A DNA stretch of 64,000 bases. It comes from Komagataella phaffii GS115. Taxonomy: Eukaryota > Ascomycota > Pichiomycetes > Pichiales > Pichiaceae. The translations under genes were made by a program, and so were the position numbers. Below, in pieces: positions 29,215 to 38,918 of the stretch. The first letter of the stretch is position 1. Every line of letters starts with the position of its first letter. The notes under the pieces are model-generated. The model was not told the origin of the DNA and ran no database searches. It saw only the letters and a program-made list of their open reading frames with translations. The stretch lies in the NCBI RefSeq assembly GCF_000027005.1, contig NC_012965.1, positions 359,001 to 423,000 on the forward strand, written 5' to 3'.

Positions 29215-30252
29215 ATGCACAGAATTCCTCTTTTGAGCAGATTAAGCGACCAAGCAGTTGTGTCAAATAATCCCGCCCTGCGTCGAAGTAGTAATAGCAC
29301 TGTGGACCCAACACATTCACTATCACATAGGCGACTCAGTCAAGAGACACTCACAACACTTATAAACCCCTTAGCGGCAACAGGAACCTCACCAGCAATA
29401 GTTGAAAATGTCACAATGTTAAATATGGAATCACGAATTGACTCTGATACAGAGTCATTGCAGGCCACTTTGACCGAAGATGCATTCGGCTCAGTGTTTG
29501 AAGTACCAGCGATTTCTTATACTTACATTAGGAAATTACCAATTGTCACAAGCAATTTTTTTGGCAAGTCAGTTCATGTGTTTGCAAGCAAATTAGATGT
29601 CGAGCAGTTTAAGGCACAGGGGAAAAATGGCGAAGTAACTCCTATTTTGACATTGCATTCTCAACGAGGGATTCAGTCACTAAAGAAGAACAGCCCTCAA
29701 TGCATACTGTACAGTTATGACGGAAAGGATAGAGTTGAGCACGCCCGTATGTATCATGACATTCTCAAAAATAATAATCACAAGTATACCATGGTATTCC
29801 GAGACTCATCAATAGTTGTGCTGATCAATTCTAAGTCTGGACCTTTTACCGATTGTGAGTTCAAATCTACTAGATTAAGGTTTCTTGGGACAACTGGAAG
29901 TTATTCCACATTTGGATCAAGAGCTATCACAGCAGTTACTGTTACAAACAATGATATTGAGCTTTTAACAGATGGTTATTCAGTTGATGAACTGGCGTCC
30001 TCTAATGATTTGAAACCAAAGTTGAACAAAGTTGCGGTGAAAAATATCAAAGAGTTGTCCAAGTTTATTCCTTTTGCCACATTGAGATTGGAGCCAACTT
30101 CAGTCATCACAAAACGAATACAGAAAGTAGGCGAGATTCAAACATTTGATCATGTGGACTCAAGAATTCCAAGTTCCAATTGCATGGCAATGTTGGCAGT
30201 ACTCTTGGTACTAAGGGAGCAAGAAACTATGAAAATACAGAGAAATGATTAA
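29215..30252 (+). CDS. Protein of unknown function, 345 aa
   Basis: I do not recognise this protein. It has a Ser/Thr/Arg-rich N-terminus (about 1-90) that looks disordered. A beta-rich central part (about 95-265) contains KYTMVFRDSSIVVLINSKSG and STRLRFLGTTGSYSTFGSRAIT. That is vaguely like the tubby/LURP-type folds seen in some fungal proteins, but this is only an impression. A hydrophobic patch near the C-terminus (CMAMLAVLLVL) precedes a charged tail. The start is the first ATG of the frame. Two upstream ORFs precede it. Confidence 0.6.
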   Translation: MHRIPLLSRLSDQAVVSNNPALRRSSNSTVDPTHSLSHRRLSQETLTTLINPLAATGTSPAIVENVTMLNMESRIDSDTESLQATLTEDAFGSVFEVPAISYTYIRKLPIVTSNFFGKSVHVFASKLDVEQFKAQGKNGEVTPILTLHSQRGIQSLKKNSPQCILYSYDGKDRVEHARMYHDILKNNNHKYTMVFRDSSIVVLINSKSGPFTDCEFKSTRLRFLGTTGSYSTFGSRAITAVTVTNNDIELLTDGYSVDELASSNDLKPKLNKVAVKNIKELSKFIPFATLRLEPTSVITKRIQKVGEIQTFDHVDSRIPSSNCMAMLAVLLVLREQETMKIQRND

Positions 30253-30325
30253 AAATAAGAGAAACATTATAATAAGACAAATACACATAAACTGCACACA
30301 AGTTGACTTTGGTAGCGTTTTTTGT

Positions 30326-30928
30326 TCACTTTGTCAACGTCACCGTTGCTACCACCTGATAAACAGTGGAAGTTGTGTACGGTGCGTCATCTGAATAGGT
30401 GGCCGTCTCATCATCTTCAGCATAGTAGATGTAGCAAGTACCATCGTCTGTGGCCGTAAAATAAGGGGTACCCTCAGAACTGCTAGTCGATGAGACTTGC
30501 GTCGTTTTAGTTGGAGAACTTGTAGACGAAGAACTTGACTGGCTCGAGGTTGGACTTGCTCGACTAGAGGATAGAACTACTTGACTCGTCTGTGCAGCTA
30601 TGGAAGTGGTGATTGGAGTGGATGCCTGTGCTCCTGAAGTTTGAGCAGGACTAGTTGATGTTGTCTGAACATTGACACTGGAAGCCGGAGCATTCGTTGG
30701 CTCGTCTTCATCTAAAGTGACGTACACGGTTCTGTCTGGAGCGGTAACTGTGATTGTACTAGTGGAAGTAATCTTGGTAGTATAAGTATTACCATCTACG
30801 GTCACGACACTAGTCTCGACAACAACACTGTTAATTGTTTCGTCTCTCTTTTTAATAACAAGTGGGTAACTTTGGACCATTGGAATTATCAGAAGGAGGG
30901 TATATTGAAGTAAGTTGAAGAACAACAT
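30326..30928 (-). CDS. Secreted Ser/Thr-rich cell-surface protein
   Basis: This 200-residue protein has a signal peptide (about residues 1-20) followed by a dibasic site (VIKKRDE), a probable Kex2 processing point. The middle is Ser/Thr-rich, and so probably O-mannosylated. The first part has beta-type repeats (VVVETSVVTVDGNTYTTKI, TSTSTITVTAPDRTVYVTL) as in yeast wall proteins. The C-terminal part contains DGTCYIYYAEDDE and ends VVATVTLTK, with no hydrophobic GPI tail. It is probably a secreted or wall-associated protein. No orthologue is named. Confidence 0.72.
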   Translation of the reverse strand: MLFFNLLQYTLLLIIPMVQSYPLVIKKRDETINSVVVETSVVTVDGNTYTTKITSTSTITVTAPDRTVYVTLDEDEPTNAPASSVNVQTTSTSPAQTSGAQASTPITTSIAAQTSQVVLSSSRASPTSSQSSSSSTSSPTKTTQVSSTSSSEGTPYFTATDDGTCYIYYAEDDETATYSDDAPYTTSTVYQVVATVTLTK

Positions 30929-31557
30929 GGTTTTGAGATTTTAATGAAAGTAAATAGTTGGAAACTAAAGGGTTAATGAGTGTATAAAGTTGGTTAGGTC
31001 AAAAGTAAAGGAAAGGAAAGACGATGGTTGGTTCTGTTGTTTCAACTGTTTTTAATTTGAAAATGAACGGGCTCTAATGGAATATTTGGAAATAATAATG
31101 GTTTCAAATGGGAAGGCCATCTCCTGGCTTTATAGGATGGGGACTAATTAATTGCCCTAATTCATACTTGCTAGGTACCAATTACGGTTGAAGTGGATGG
31201 ATTTTACTTCCTAAACTGGTAGAGTTAGGAACGGTTTAAGGACGCTTTATTGCAGAAGGCTGGTATTTCCTTACATTAACTGGTAATCTACGTGTGCGGC
31301 TTTTTTACAAAATTTCACTCACGCCGCACCATTATATTGACACTAGTCGTGCACTAAACCGAAGCTGGAGGAAAACGGTTTCCAGAATCTGGCTGCCCTA
31401 CTGATCATCACGTGTAAGTTTCTGGACATCCTTACAGTATGAAAATTTTCAGGCCGGGTGACTCCTATCGCGCGATTCTTTCCAACTCTCACTCACACCT
31501 TCGAGGATTTCAAAAGTTCAACTGTAAAAGTTTTAGACACAGATAACTCCAGTCACA
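30929..31557. promoter_or_regulatory. Divergent promoters: secreted protein / RPL42
   Basis: This 629-bp gap contains no supported ORF. TATAAA on the minus strand at 31134-31129 could serve the secreted-protein gene. The right part drives RPL42. Confidence 0.35.
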
Positions 31558-32076
31558 ATGGGTATGTACTATATGAAGCAAGCAGGATTGAAAGGGTTGG
31601 ACACGTGGAACAAGCTAGATGATAGATGATTATTTCAACAGTGAGATGCAGTGATCATCACCAATTTTGGTGGGTTACTTTTAGCCACCAGTAGAAAATT
31701 CTTTTCAATCCCTTTCACGCAAATAGCAAGAGTTGCAAGCACATACTAACATATCATAGTTAACGTTCCTAAGACTAGAAAGACCTTTTGCAAAGGTAAG
31801 CAATGCCGTAAGCACACTCAACACAAGGTTACCCAATACAAGGCTGGTGCTGCTTCCCTGTTCGCTCAGGGTAAGAGACGTTATGACCGTAAGCAATCTG
31901 GTTACGGTGGTCAAACCAAGCAGATTTTCCACAAGAAAGCTAAGACTACCAAGAAGGTTGTTTTGCGTTTGGAATGTGTTGTCTGTAAGACCAAGGCTCA
32001 GTTGGCTTTAAAGAGATGTAAGCACTTCGAGCTAGGTGGTGACAAGAAACAAAAGGGTCAAGCTCTGCAATTCTAG
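31558..32076 (+). CDS. RPL42: 60S ribosomal protein eL42 (spliced)
   Basis: Exon 1 is only ATGG (31558-31561) and exon 2 is 31760-32076, giving 106 residues: [20 protein letters not shown] and onward to KQKGQALQF. It carries the eL42 zinc-binding cysteines (FCKGKQC and CVVCK). The intron after the fourth base of the frame is typical of yeast RPL42. Residue 56, which is Pro in cycloheximide-sensitive yeasts, is Gln here ([11 protein letters not shown]). eL42 sits at the 60S E site. Confidence 0.97.
31562..31759 (+). other. 198-nt intron of RPL42
   Basis: The donor is GTATGT at 31562, the branch site TACTAAC lies at 31744-31750, and the acceptor ATAG ends at 31759. I looked for box C/D snoRNA features inside and found none convincing. 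Confidence 0.95.
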
Positions 32077-32465
32077 ATATGATAGTACTTTAATTTACGA
32101 GTTAGCAGTCTTTTTCAGAACTGATGTAGATTGGTGTCATGTTGGTAGATTATTACTAGGGATGGCTTGAGTAGGTTTAGTATGCGGATTGTTTTATTGC
32201 ATACCATTCAGAGAGTTTCATAGATGTTATCAACTGACATGTCCAGCTGCATAGTCTTAATTACCTAGGATCTGAGATAAGGAGTTGTTGCTTGCCCTAA
32301 ATGTAAGCAGTACGGGTTTAGTTGTCGCCCTCCCAACACCTTTGAAACTCCTTTTACCGTGCTTTCGGAAATCGCGATTTGCCTAGATCAAGGTTAACGT
32401 CTTGAAACTCTCTTTATCTACCTTTCCTCCTTGTCCACTACAGCCTTTGCTTCACTAAAGGCAAG
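32077..32465. other. Intergenic region RPL42 to CBK1
   Basis: This 389-bp stretch holds the RPL42 3' end and the CBK1 promoter and leader. No ORF, RNA gene or repeat was seen. Confidence 0.4.
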
Positions 32466-34436
32466 ATGTACTCCAACCAGGAAACGGATCAAAATTATGC
32501 CTATCAACTGCATCAACAGCAGCTGCTACAGCAGCAACAGCAACAACAACAGCATAGACCTACAAATCAAGCTTCTCAGCAAGAGTTCGCATCACAACAA
32601 CAACAATACCAACAACAACATCAACAACAGTTCAACAGTATTCCAAATATTCCACCGCCTCCAGAGCACTACAGTACGTACGGATCGTCTCCATCGAACA
32701 GCCTGTACAGCTCGTCTCCCTTTACGGAGCAACAAAATGTTATGAGTTCTTCCCAACCACCGTCCAGTCCACAGCGCAGTATTCGTAGCAATCTGGTTCC
32801 TGTCCCAACAGGAAACTCGCTGAAAAACGCTTCTAAGCAAGGTGGGGGAGTATTTTCATTGGCAAACCCAATGTCGAGTAATAGCAATATTAATCAGCAA
32901 TCGTCGTTCAGAAATAGTCTGGTGGATAATTTGGATAACAATCGATTGTCTACCATTTCTCAAGGACGACCACAAAACATGACAGACTACGTTTATTTTG
33001 AAAGAAGACCAGACCTTCTGTCTAAATCAGCACAAGATCGTGCCGCTGCCATCAAGTTGAAGCTAGAACATTTCTATAAAATGAGTATCGATCACGCCAT
33101 TGAGAGAAACCAAAGGAGGGTGGATTTGGAGTATCGTCTTGCCAATGAAGAGGGATCAACTGAACGTAAAAACAGAGAATTGCATAACTTGGGAAAGAAA
33201 GAGTCTCAGTTCTTAAGATTACGTAGAACTAGACTTTCTTTGGATGATTTCACCACGGTCAAAGTTATCGGTAAAGGTGCCTTTGGTGAGGTAAGATTAG
33301 TACAGAAAAAGGATACAGGAACCATATATGCTATGAAGACCATTCTAAAGTCCGAAATGTTCGAAAGAGAACAGCTTGCTCATGTCAAGGCTGAAAGAGA
33401 CGTACTGGCAGTATCCGACTCCCCTTGGGTCGTTTCATTGTACTATTCATTCCAGGACTCCTTGTATCTTTATTTAATCATGGAATATCTGCCCGGAGGC
33501 GATTTGATGTCGCAACTTATCAATTGGCAGATATTTACAGAGGACATTACTCGATTCTACATGGCTGAATGTGTTCTCGCCATCGAAGCTATTCATAAGC
33601 TGGGATTTATTCACAGAGATATCAAACCTGACAATATATTGATCGACATAAGAGGGCATATTAAATTGGCTGATTTTGGTCTCTCTACCGGATTCCATAA
33701 GACGCATGATTCAAAATATTATAAACAGTTGTTAGAGAAAGATCCTTTGCCACAACCTCCAGTATCCAATGGAGGGAGAAATTCTATGATGGTAGATGCT
33801 ATTCACCTGACCATGTCCAAGAGACAGCAAATGCAAACATGGAGACGTTCAAGAAGGTTGATGGCATATTCCACTGTGGGAACCCCCGATTACATTGCAC
33901 CAGAAATATTCATCAATCAAGGTTATGGACAAGAATGTGATTGGTGGTCGCTTGGTGCCATTATGTTTGAATGTTTGGTGGGATGGCCTCCGTTTTGTTC
34001 TGACACTCCTCAAGAAACTTATAAAAAAATTCTTCACTGGCAAGAGACTCTTTATTTTCCTGATGATATTCACTTGAGTCCCGAAAGTGTTGATCTTATT
34101 AGAAGACTGTTGACCTCGGCGGATCACCGTCTAGGTAGATACGGGGGTGCTGACGAGATAAAATCGCATCCTTTCTTCAGAGGTGTCAATTGGGACACCA
34201 TCAGACAAGTTGATGCTCCATTCGTTCCAAGGTTGAAATCAATTACAGATATTCGGTACTTTCCTGCGGATGACTTGGAGAATGTTCCTGATTCTCCTGC
34301 CATGGCTAACGCTGCTAAGCATAGAGATCGTTTAGCAAAGCAGGGTAAGACTGAAGGAAACTCAAAAGAAGACCTACCATTCATTGGTTATACTTATAGC
34401 CGTTTCGATTATTTAACTAGGAAGAATGCTTTGTAG
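32466..34436 (+). CDS. CBK1: NDR/LATS-family kinase Cbk1
   Basis: This 656-residue protein has a glutamine-rich N-terminus (about 1-60, CAG/CAA runs). The Mob2-binding helical region is at about 180-255 ([19 protein letters not shown]). The AGC kinase domain starts near 258 ([20 protein letters not shown]), with HRDIKPDN near 384, DFGLSTGF, and the long NDR-type insert before the activation segment [14 protein letters not shown]. The C-terminal hydrophobic motif FIGYTYSRF has its phospho-threonine at Thr643. Cbk1 heads the RAM pathway for daughter-specific transcription, polarity and cell separation. It is shorter than S. cerevisiae Cbk1 (756), through the low-complexity N-terminus. Confidence 0.95.
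   Translation: MYSNQETDQNYAYQLHQQQLLQQQQQQQQHRPTNQASQQEFASQQQQYQQQHQQQFNSIPNIPPPPEHYSTYGSSPSNSLYSSSPFTEQQNVMSSSQPPSSPQRSIRSNLVPVPTGNSLKNASKQGGGVFSLANPMSSNSNINQQSSFRNSLVDNLDNNRLSTISQGRPQNMTDYVYFERRPDLLSKSAQDRAAAIKLKLEHFYKMSIDHAIERNQRRVDLEYRLANEEGSTERKNRELHNLGKKESQFLRLRRTRLSLDDFTTVKVIGKGAFGEVRLVQKKDTGTIYAMKTILKSEMFEREQLAHVKAERDVLAVSDSPWVVSLYYSFQDSLYLYLIMEYLPGGDLMSQLINWQIFTEDITRFYMAECVLAIEAIHKLGFIHRDIKPDNILIDIRGHIKLADFGLSTGFHKTHDSKYYKQLLEKDPLPQPPVSNGGRNSMMVDAIHLTMSKRQQMQTWRRSRRLMAYSTVGTPDYIAPEIFINQGYGQECDWWSLGAIMFECLVGWPPFCSDTPQETYKKILHWQETLYFPDDIHLSPESVDLIRRLLTSADHRLGRYGGADEIKSHPFFRGVNWDTIRQVDAPFVPRLKSITDIRYFPADDLENVPDSPAMANAAKHRDRLAKQGKTEGNSKEDLPFIGYTYSRFDYLTRKNAL
32518..32635 (+). repeat. CAA/CAG tract coding poly-Gln in CBK1
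   Basis: Dense CAG/CAA codons encode Gln runs with scattered His and Leu near the N-terminus of Cbk1. The length is likely to vary between strains. Confidence 0.8.
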
Positions 34437-34531
34437 GGCTTTGTAAACATACAAATAGATTTACGATTGTACAATCTGTAAAATGGGCAAGACTTCTGAC
34501 TTTTGACAAGTTTAAGCAAGACCACTTCAAC

Positions 34532-34537
34532 AAAAAA
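34532..34537 (-). terminator. RNA polymerase III terminator of tRNA-Thr
   Basis: Six A on the + strand (T6 on the transcribed strand) directly follow the discriminator base of the tRNA-Thr gene. Confidence 0.8.
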
Positions 34538-34610
34538 TGCCTCCAATCAGATTTGAACTGATGATCTCCTCATTACTAGTGAGGTGCCTTACCAACTTGG
34601 CCATAGAGGC
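34538..34610 (-). tRNA. tRNA-Thr (anticodon AGU)
   Basis: The 73-nt cloverleaf on the minus strand starts GCCTCTA. It has D-arm GGCCAAGTTGGTAAGGC, anticodon stem-loop CCTCA-CTAGTAA-TGAGG with anticodon AGT (A34 read as inosine), T-arm CAGTTCAAATCTG, and discriminator A. It closely resembles yeast tRNA-Thr(AGU) and has no intron. Confidence 0.96.
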
Positions 34611-34931
34611 TAATGCGTAGTGGCAAGCAGTAATCATTTATTTCACAGGAGAGAACAGTGAATTTATGGACCATTGCAATGAATTGTTAGCTAACGTTGG
34701 TGCTCATAAAGGACTATTAACTGTTCATAGTATCCGTAGCCTTATTAGACTAGAAGATGAAATGTGAACCTACAACACTTTGAGATTCTTGGGTGTGTAG
34801 AAATACTACATTCAGAATAGGGTTGAATACAGACTTGGTAACAGTGATAAACGAAGTAATTAGTATGATCTAAATATAACCAGTTTAAGCTCAAAACTCA
34901 TAAAACTGACCGTTGTAACCAATGTGGACAG
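34611..34931. other. Intergenic stretch between tRNA-Thr and small ORF
   Basis: This 321-bp AT-rich stretch holds no supported ORF, RNA or repeat. Confidence 0.4.
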
Positions 34932-35147
34932 TCACTTCCTACCTAGAAACATTTCTAAACAAGCGTGTCTGGCATCACTTAGAGATACGGGTTTACCATC
35001 TGCTGACATATTCAATGCTTTAACTATCAAATGATCTTGATTCTCCATCAAATTGAGTAAAGTGGTCTGCCTTTTAGTCTCAAAGTATACGGTTTTCTTT
35101 GATTCTTGCTCAGATGATTTAAACGACGATTCCGATCCCGAGTTCAT
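34932..35147 (-). CDS. Small orphan ORF, 71 aa
   Basis: From the first in-frame ATG (35147) the ORF encodes 71 residues: a Ser/Glu-rich start (MNSGSESSFKSSEQESKK), then a probably helical part (YFETKRQTTLLNLMENQDHL) and KPVSLSDARHACLEMFLGRK. I do not recognise it. It could be a small subunit of a complex, which often have fewer than 100 residues in yeasts. It is divergent from GET2 with 192 bp between starts, a normal promoter length, which mildly supports it. It could also be chance. Confidence 0.4.
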   Translation of the reverse strand: MNSGSESSFKSSEQESKKTVYFETKRQTTLLNLMENQDHLIVKALNMSADGKPVSLSDARHACLEMFLGRK

Positions 35148-35339
35148 TGCAAGCAAGTACAGGTCAGAATCAGCACTCAAAAACAATCGAAAAGGGATGT
35201 GCCAATTTAGCCGGTAATCCAAACCTGTGTTCACCGATTAAAATTATTTTCAAATTCTAGTGATAGGGGAACAGAGCCTGAAAATATCAAAATCAAAATT
35301 AAAATAATCGCTAAACCCACTTATTAGCACCCCTATTGA

Positions 35340-36281
35340 ATGTCAGAACTAACGGAAGCAGAGAAGAGACAACTCTTGAGAGAGAAAAGAAAGGCCAAGT
35401 TGAGCCAAGGAGGAGGATTAGACAGATTGAAGAAAATCACTGGTGAAAACAACTCAAAGCTCAGTACTGATGTTCCCACGAAGGAGCCAACAGCCGATGC
35501 AACTACAACAGCAACTGAATTACCCACACAAGGTCTAGAAACCAGAATTAACGCCCATGATGACCCTGTAAGTGAGATTCCAGACCCATTGAATGAGGGA
35601 TTTGACGGAAAGGAGCCAGATTTGGATCAGCTGATAGCTAGTATGTTCAATAAAAGTGCTGGACATGAAAACCCTAACAGCGAGGAACAAGGTGTACCAG
35701 AACTCATGAGAAGATTCTCCTCTATTTTGCAGGGAGGTGATTCAGGAGCCGCTGGATTGGGAGCTGAAGCAGGAGGAATTAACCCTCTTGATCTGCTGAA
35801 CTCTCTAGGTGGTTCCAACATTGGAAAAGCGCAGGAAGAATACGGATCCACGCCGGAGGAGATTGAGTTCAACAAGAAATCAATAGCCTACAAGAAGCAC
35901 CAAAATGAAGTCTTGAAGGCAAAAATATTGGTAGTTAGGTTGGTGCTGATTCTGTCACTACTGTTCGTCTATGGGCGTGATTTTTCTTTATCTCTATTTA
36001 CACAGACCTATGCACCCAATGGATCATCATTCATGAGAGTGTTCCTTACTTTGGAACTTATATTTCAAACCAGTTTGTTTTTCTTCATTTCAAAGAACAA
36101 GAATTTTACTGACGACTCTTTGATATCTAAACTTTTAAATATTGGTGGAGCCTTTATTCCAGCAACTTACCGAAACCTATTGCAGACTGCATCCAAATAT
36201 CAGGTACTGCTTTCAATGTTTCTTTTTGATTTAAGCATCGTTGTTGTGGTATTTGCCATTAGAGCTGCTTTCAATTTCTAA
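35340..36281 (+). CDS. GET2: Get2, ER receptor for tail-anchored protein insertion
   Basis: This 313-residue protein begins [20 protein letters not shown], the conserved basic N-terminal helix that docks Get3. A Gly-rich stretch and [14 protein letters not shown] follow, then a long acidic linker. Three membrane segments lie at about residues 194-214, 230-250 and 287-310. The start and layout match S. cerevisiae Get2 (285). With Get1 it forms the ER receptor that releases tail-anchored proteins from Get3. It is convergent with DPP1, with 12 bp between stops. Confidence 0.92.
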
Positions 36282-36293
36282 GAATGGGCTTTC

Positions 36294-37163
36294 TCAGGGT
36301 AGTTCTTGGAGTTCAAAGTCAGGAGCTTCCTCCTCGAGAGTGGATGGATCAGTATTTTTGAATTGTTCTAAGATCATTGGGATATTGGAGACTTCACTCC
36401 GCAAGCCAGGGAAGTACTTTCTATAATATGTATAAGCAAACACGATGCCTATAATTGCCCCAATGATCACATCAACAAAATGATGCCTGTAGTCTTGAGT
36501 TCTTGATAGTGCGATGTAGCATGCGCCAAAAAGGGGCATGCTAGACACCCATGACTTCCAAGTATCACTGCCTTCAACCCCTGCACCTAGCTGCCCTGCA
36601 AGCCAAAACGCACTGTAGGAGAGGCCGGCAAATGAAACCGAAGAATGACCAGAAGGAGTGGTTTTGAATCCATCATACAATGCTGCCAAGTCGTCGGTGG
36701 TACAAACGTCAGGAGCTTCATACCACACGCCCTCCAGCGCTGTCTCCGATGGCAAACAACGCTCTAAAAAATCTGGACGACATCTTCCTATCCAGCCTTT
36801 CAGTATTCCAGTGATAAAGGATGTCGTGAACACAGAACTAGTTAATCCCAACAACGAGATAAAGGCCATGTGGGCTGCACTTTGTCGTTCCGTCACGACG
36901 AGACACACGATCCCGATAAATCCAAAAGGAATAAACATGGCATAAACCCAGCACATTGTTCCTGAGACTCGTTCTATCTCGACAAGGGGATGTGATAATG
37001 TTGGATCGTTAATGGTGAACTGTCTTTGGAACGGTTTAGCTCTGTGGAAAATAAAATTCAGTACGATTATAATGACCAAAGATATTACGTCACATATACG
37101 CCATTTCAAAATAAATTTATTTCCGTTCCAACTGGCTATTAGATCCCGTATTCTTTCTATCAT
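36294..37163 (-). CDS. DPP1: Diacylglycerol pyrophosphate / lipid phosphate phosphatase
   Basis: This 289-residue polytopic membrane protein has the three PAP2 phosphatase motifs. They are KGWIGRCRPDFL near residue 122, PSGHSS near 170 (with the catalytic His), and SRTQDYRHHFVDVIIG ending near 235 (the nucleophile His). About six membrane segments are expected. The order and length match S. cerevisiae Dpp1 (289), a Mg-independent vacuolar enzyme acting on DGPP and phosphatidate. Lpp1 is an alternative. It is divergent from the ASNSD1-like gene over 132 bp. Confidence 0.92.
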   Translation of the reverse strand: MIERIRDLIASWNGNKFILKWRICDVISLVIIIVLNFIFHRAKPFQRQFTINDPTLSHPLVEIERVSGTMCWVYAMFIPFGFIGIVCLVVTERQSAAHMAFISLLGLTSSVFTTSFITGILKGWIGRCRPDFLERCLPSETALEGVWYEAPDVCTTDDLAALYDGFKTTPSGHSSVSFAGLSYSAFWLAGQLGAGVEGSDTWKSWVSSMPLFGACYIALSRTQDYRHHFVDVIIGAIIGIVFAYTYYRKYFPGLRSEVSNIPMILEQFKNTDPSTLEEEAPDFELQELP

Positions 37164-37295
37164 TGGGATGTACCCTTTGTGGATCTGTGGAAGATCTGAT
37201 CTGTAAGGTGATGTATCTCAACTGATAGCGAAACAGGAAATAAAATATTTCTCCCTATCTAACCCATTCAGAGTTGATTTTCATCCTTCTTACCC

Positions 37296-38885
37296 ATGTG
37301 TGGTATCTTACTAAGATTCTCAAGATCTAGTAATCTGGAAATAGATAATGACTATACCTTTCAGAGTGCAAAGCAACTCGTCTCAGAAAGAGGAACGGAT
37401 TATCAAAATCTTATCCATATACCTGCAAACAATGGAGTTGCATCGTTATACTCCAGCGTGCTATCCATTAGAAGCCCTTTCACCCAGCAGCCACTCCGAT
37501 CCGAACTGTACACTGTTCAGTTTAATGGAGAGCTTTACAACAAAGAAACCAGGGATAAGAATGACGGCCATTGGATTCTTGAACTGCTGAATGATTATGA
37601 TGACATATTCAAAGTGGTTGGAACTTTGGAAGGCGAGTTTGCATACACGATATTAGCTCACAGGGAAAACAAAATATATTTTGGCAAGGATCAACTGGGC
37701 AAGAAATCATTGGCATACACCGTGATTGACGGCACCCTGTATATATCCAGTTGTATTCCCGATGTGCCAACTAGAACATCTTTTCATGAATGCAAGAACC
37801 TGAGCATGTATATTTTCGATATGGAGACATCTGAAATTGTAGTCTTGCCTTTCAAAGACAATGATTATTTTCCTAAGGAGTATTCGGTTTCTGATGTGAG
37901 GGATATTGAAATATATCAGCCCTTGATTTCTCAGATCGTAGAATCATTGACTAGTGCAGTGTGTACCAGAACCAACAACATCCACACATTAAATACAAGT
38001 ATCGCAAAGTATGCAATATTGTTTAGTGGAGGCATTGACTGTTCTATTTTGGCTTCCCTAGCAGCAAAAACCTCACCTGCGGGAACAATCATCGATTTAC
38101 TGAACGTATCATTCTACAACCCAAGAACGAAGACTTTACCACAAAATACACCAGATAGAAAGTTAGGTATACAAAATTGGGAGAATCTACGTAAAATGTA
38201 CCCTAGTATTCGATTTCAGCTTGTAGAAGTCGACGTTACCTATGAGGAATACATGGACCACAAGGAGAAAGTGAAACAATTGATATACCCTAATGATACA
38301 GAAATGGATCTTTCAATTGCCATTGCGTTCTATTTTGCATCAAGAGGTAAAGGATTCTCCAGAATCAATGCAAATGAAAAAATACCTTATGAAAGTACTT
38401 GTAAAGTTCTGTTAAGCGGCTTGGGTGCAGACGAGCTGTTTGGTGGCTACACTAGACATGAACGATTCTTCACTCCTATCAGTAATATTAGAAAGAAACA
38501 AGACAAGTCTACGGTGCCTGAAACAGTTGATGCCAACTTATACCACCTTCTTCAACAAGAGCTACAGAAGGATTTATCGAACTTGTGGATTCGTAACCTT
38601 TCCAGAGACGATAAGGTGATTGCATGTTGGTCAAAGGAAGTTCGGTACCCATTTTTGGACACACACTTTATCAACTATGCCACATCTGTTCCTTTAAGCT
38701 TAAAATTGCATTATGATCCTCAATCTGGTGATATTACCAGAAAGTGGACCTTGAGACACGTAGCTGACCAACTGGACATGGGTTGGGTCAGTAATGAGGC
38801 CAAGAGAGCTATTCAATTTGGTGCCAAAAGTGCTAAAATGGAAGCTGGTTCTGGTAAAATGAAAGGAACTGACAAACTAGCCTAG
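37296..38885 (+). CDS. Asparagine synthetase domain protein (ASNSD1 / YML096W-like)
   Basis: This 529-residue protein starts MCGILLRFSR with Cys2 in place to be the glutamine-amidotransferase nucleophile. The class II glutaminase part continues with VQFNGELYN. The synthetase part has the PPi-loop FSGGIDCSILASL near residue 242 and GLGADELFGGYTRHE. The length and order match S. cerevisiae YML096W (525) and human ASNSD1, not Asn1/Asn2. The biochemical role of this family is not settled. It is convergent with WSS1, with 33 bp between stops. Confidence 0.88.
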   Translation: MCGILLRFSRSSNLEIDNDYTFQSAKQLVSERGTDYQNLIHIPANNGVASLYSSVLSIRSPFTQQPLRSELYTVQFNGELYNKETRDKNDGHWILELLNDYDDIFKVVGTLEGEFAYTILAHRENKIYFGKDQLGKKSLAYTVIDGTLYISSCIPDVPTRTSFHECKNLSMYIFDMETSEIVVLPFKDNDYFPKEYSVSDVRDIEIYQPLISQIVESLTSAVCTRTNNIHTLNTSIAKYAILFSGGIDCSILASLAAKTSPAGTIIDLLNVSFYNPRTKTLPQNTPDRKLGIQNWENLRKMYPSIRFQLVEVDVTYEEYMDHKEKVKQLIYPNDTEMDLSIAIAFYFASRGKGFSRINANEKIPYESTCKVLLSGLGADELFGGYTRHERFFTPISNIRKKQDKSTVPETVDANLYHLLQQELQKDLSNLWIRNLSRDDKVIACWSKEVRYPFLDTHFINYATSVPLSLKLHYDPQSGDITRKWTLRHVADQLDMGWVSNEAKRAIQFGAKSAKMEAGSGKMKGTDKLA

Positions 38886-38918
38886 TTTTCATCCAGTGTG
38901 ATGTACATGTATATATCT

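Noticed and set aside
31562..31759. Possible box C/D snoRNA inside the RPL42 intron.
   Set aside because: GATGATAGATGAT is only partly like a C box and no matching D box is positioned to pair with it.
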